Below, one piece after another: positions 34,519 to 34,635 of a stretch of 34,635 nucleotides of DNA. The notes under the pieces were generated by a model that made no database searches, was not told where the DNA came from, and worked only from the letters and a program-made list of their open reading frames with translations. This DNA comes from Gammaproteobacteria bacterium (GTDB lineage: Bacteria > Pseudomonadota > Gammaproteobacteria > Eutrophobiales > Eutrophobiaceae): contig JAURPG010000113.1 in NCBI GenBank assembly GCA_030835405.1, positions 1 to 34,635 of the forward strand, in the 5' to 3' direction. The position numbers and the translations under genes are program-made. Numbering within the stretch: the stretch's first letter is position 1; each line of letters starts with the position of its first letter.

Positions 34519-34635
34519 ATGAAAAAATATTCAGCATTCTGTTTAGAAAAACAGGGCGATATTAATGTGGGATTGATAGGGGCCGGTATTCAGGCATCCA
34601 GAAGCCCTCTGATGCACATGAGGGAGGCAAGCTCA
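34519..34635 (+). CDS. aroE: Shikimate dehydrogenase, N-terminal fragment at window edge
   Basis: Partial gene; only the first 39 codons are in the window. From ATG 34519 the frame reads MKKYSAFC, then VGLIGAGIQASRSPLMHMRE. That last part is the N-terminal signature of shikimate/quinate dehydrogenases, where the Ser-x-Ser motif binds the shikimate carboxylate (S-R-S here, as in SLS or SRS of the family). The variant GAGIQAS, not GNPIxHS, points to the YdiB-like or catabolic branch more than to the housekeeping AroE. The start is not certain: a purine-rich GAAAG abuts the ATG. It is divergent from the MFS gene, which suggests a small uptake and oxidation unit. Confidence 0.75.
   Translation, partial: MKKYSAFCLEKQGDINVGLIGAGIQASRSPLMHMREASS

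Overview
The window reads as a chromosomal segment of a gammaproteobacterium with moderate GC. Evidence for this: the linked bamC-dapA pair of the Gammaproteobacteria, der, queG, a minor-pilin/PilY1 operon and an rpe-trpEGDC tryptophan cluster. No rRNA, tRNA, CRISPR array, phage or intact insertion sequence was seen. The exact genus cannot be named from the sequence.

Layout. (1) 1-6470, housekeeping: der (+); the dapA-bamC operon (-); a Bcp/PrxQ peroxiredoxin (+); an AI-2E/PerM family permease (-); queG (+). The intergenic spaces here hold an unusual family of short-period repeats: heptamers (GTRARRN) and nonamers (ACAGGATTA, or AATCCTGTN inverted). They are organised into two related composite elements that bracket queG. 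(2) 6488-18129, type IV pilus block, all on the minus strand. A CHASE4-HAMP-PAS histidine kinase and a NarL-type regulator lie upstream of pilE, fimT, pilV, pilW, pilX, a very large pilY1 (1671 aa) and a DUF4124 gene. PilY1 carries about six copies of a beta-rich repeat inserted between its vWA-like and propeller regions. (3) 18130-20313: a gene-poor 0.5 kb with a possible broken small gene, then three minus-strand envelope-type genes (Mpo1-like, DUF4870, DUF3530). (4) 20472-32266: rpe-trpE, then trpG-trpD-trpC, separated by 6.8 kb. That gap holds a small membrane protein gene, an exported amidohydrolase gene and a three-gene membrane/vWA module. The module resembles the MxaA, MxaK, MxaC and MxaL accessory proteins of methanol dehydrogenase, with MxaA and MxaK apparently fused. 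(5) 31910-34635: two neighbouring genes each broken by one in-frame stop (a conserved gene after trpC and a CBS-pair gene), a small membrane ORF, an ACS-type MFS transporter and the divergent start of a shikimate dehydrogenase gene that runs off the window.

How it fits together: Rpe and TrpE/G/D/C serve pentose phosphate and tryptophan synthesis. The pilus block encodes the minor-pilin priming complex and its adhesin, with a two-component system next to it that may control it. The best candidates for something undescribed are the Mxa-like vWA module, which has no visible MoxR or DUF58 partner and no dehydrogenase; the repeat-expanded PilY1; and the heptamer/nonamer elements.
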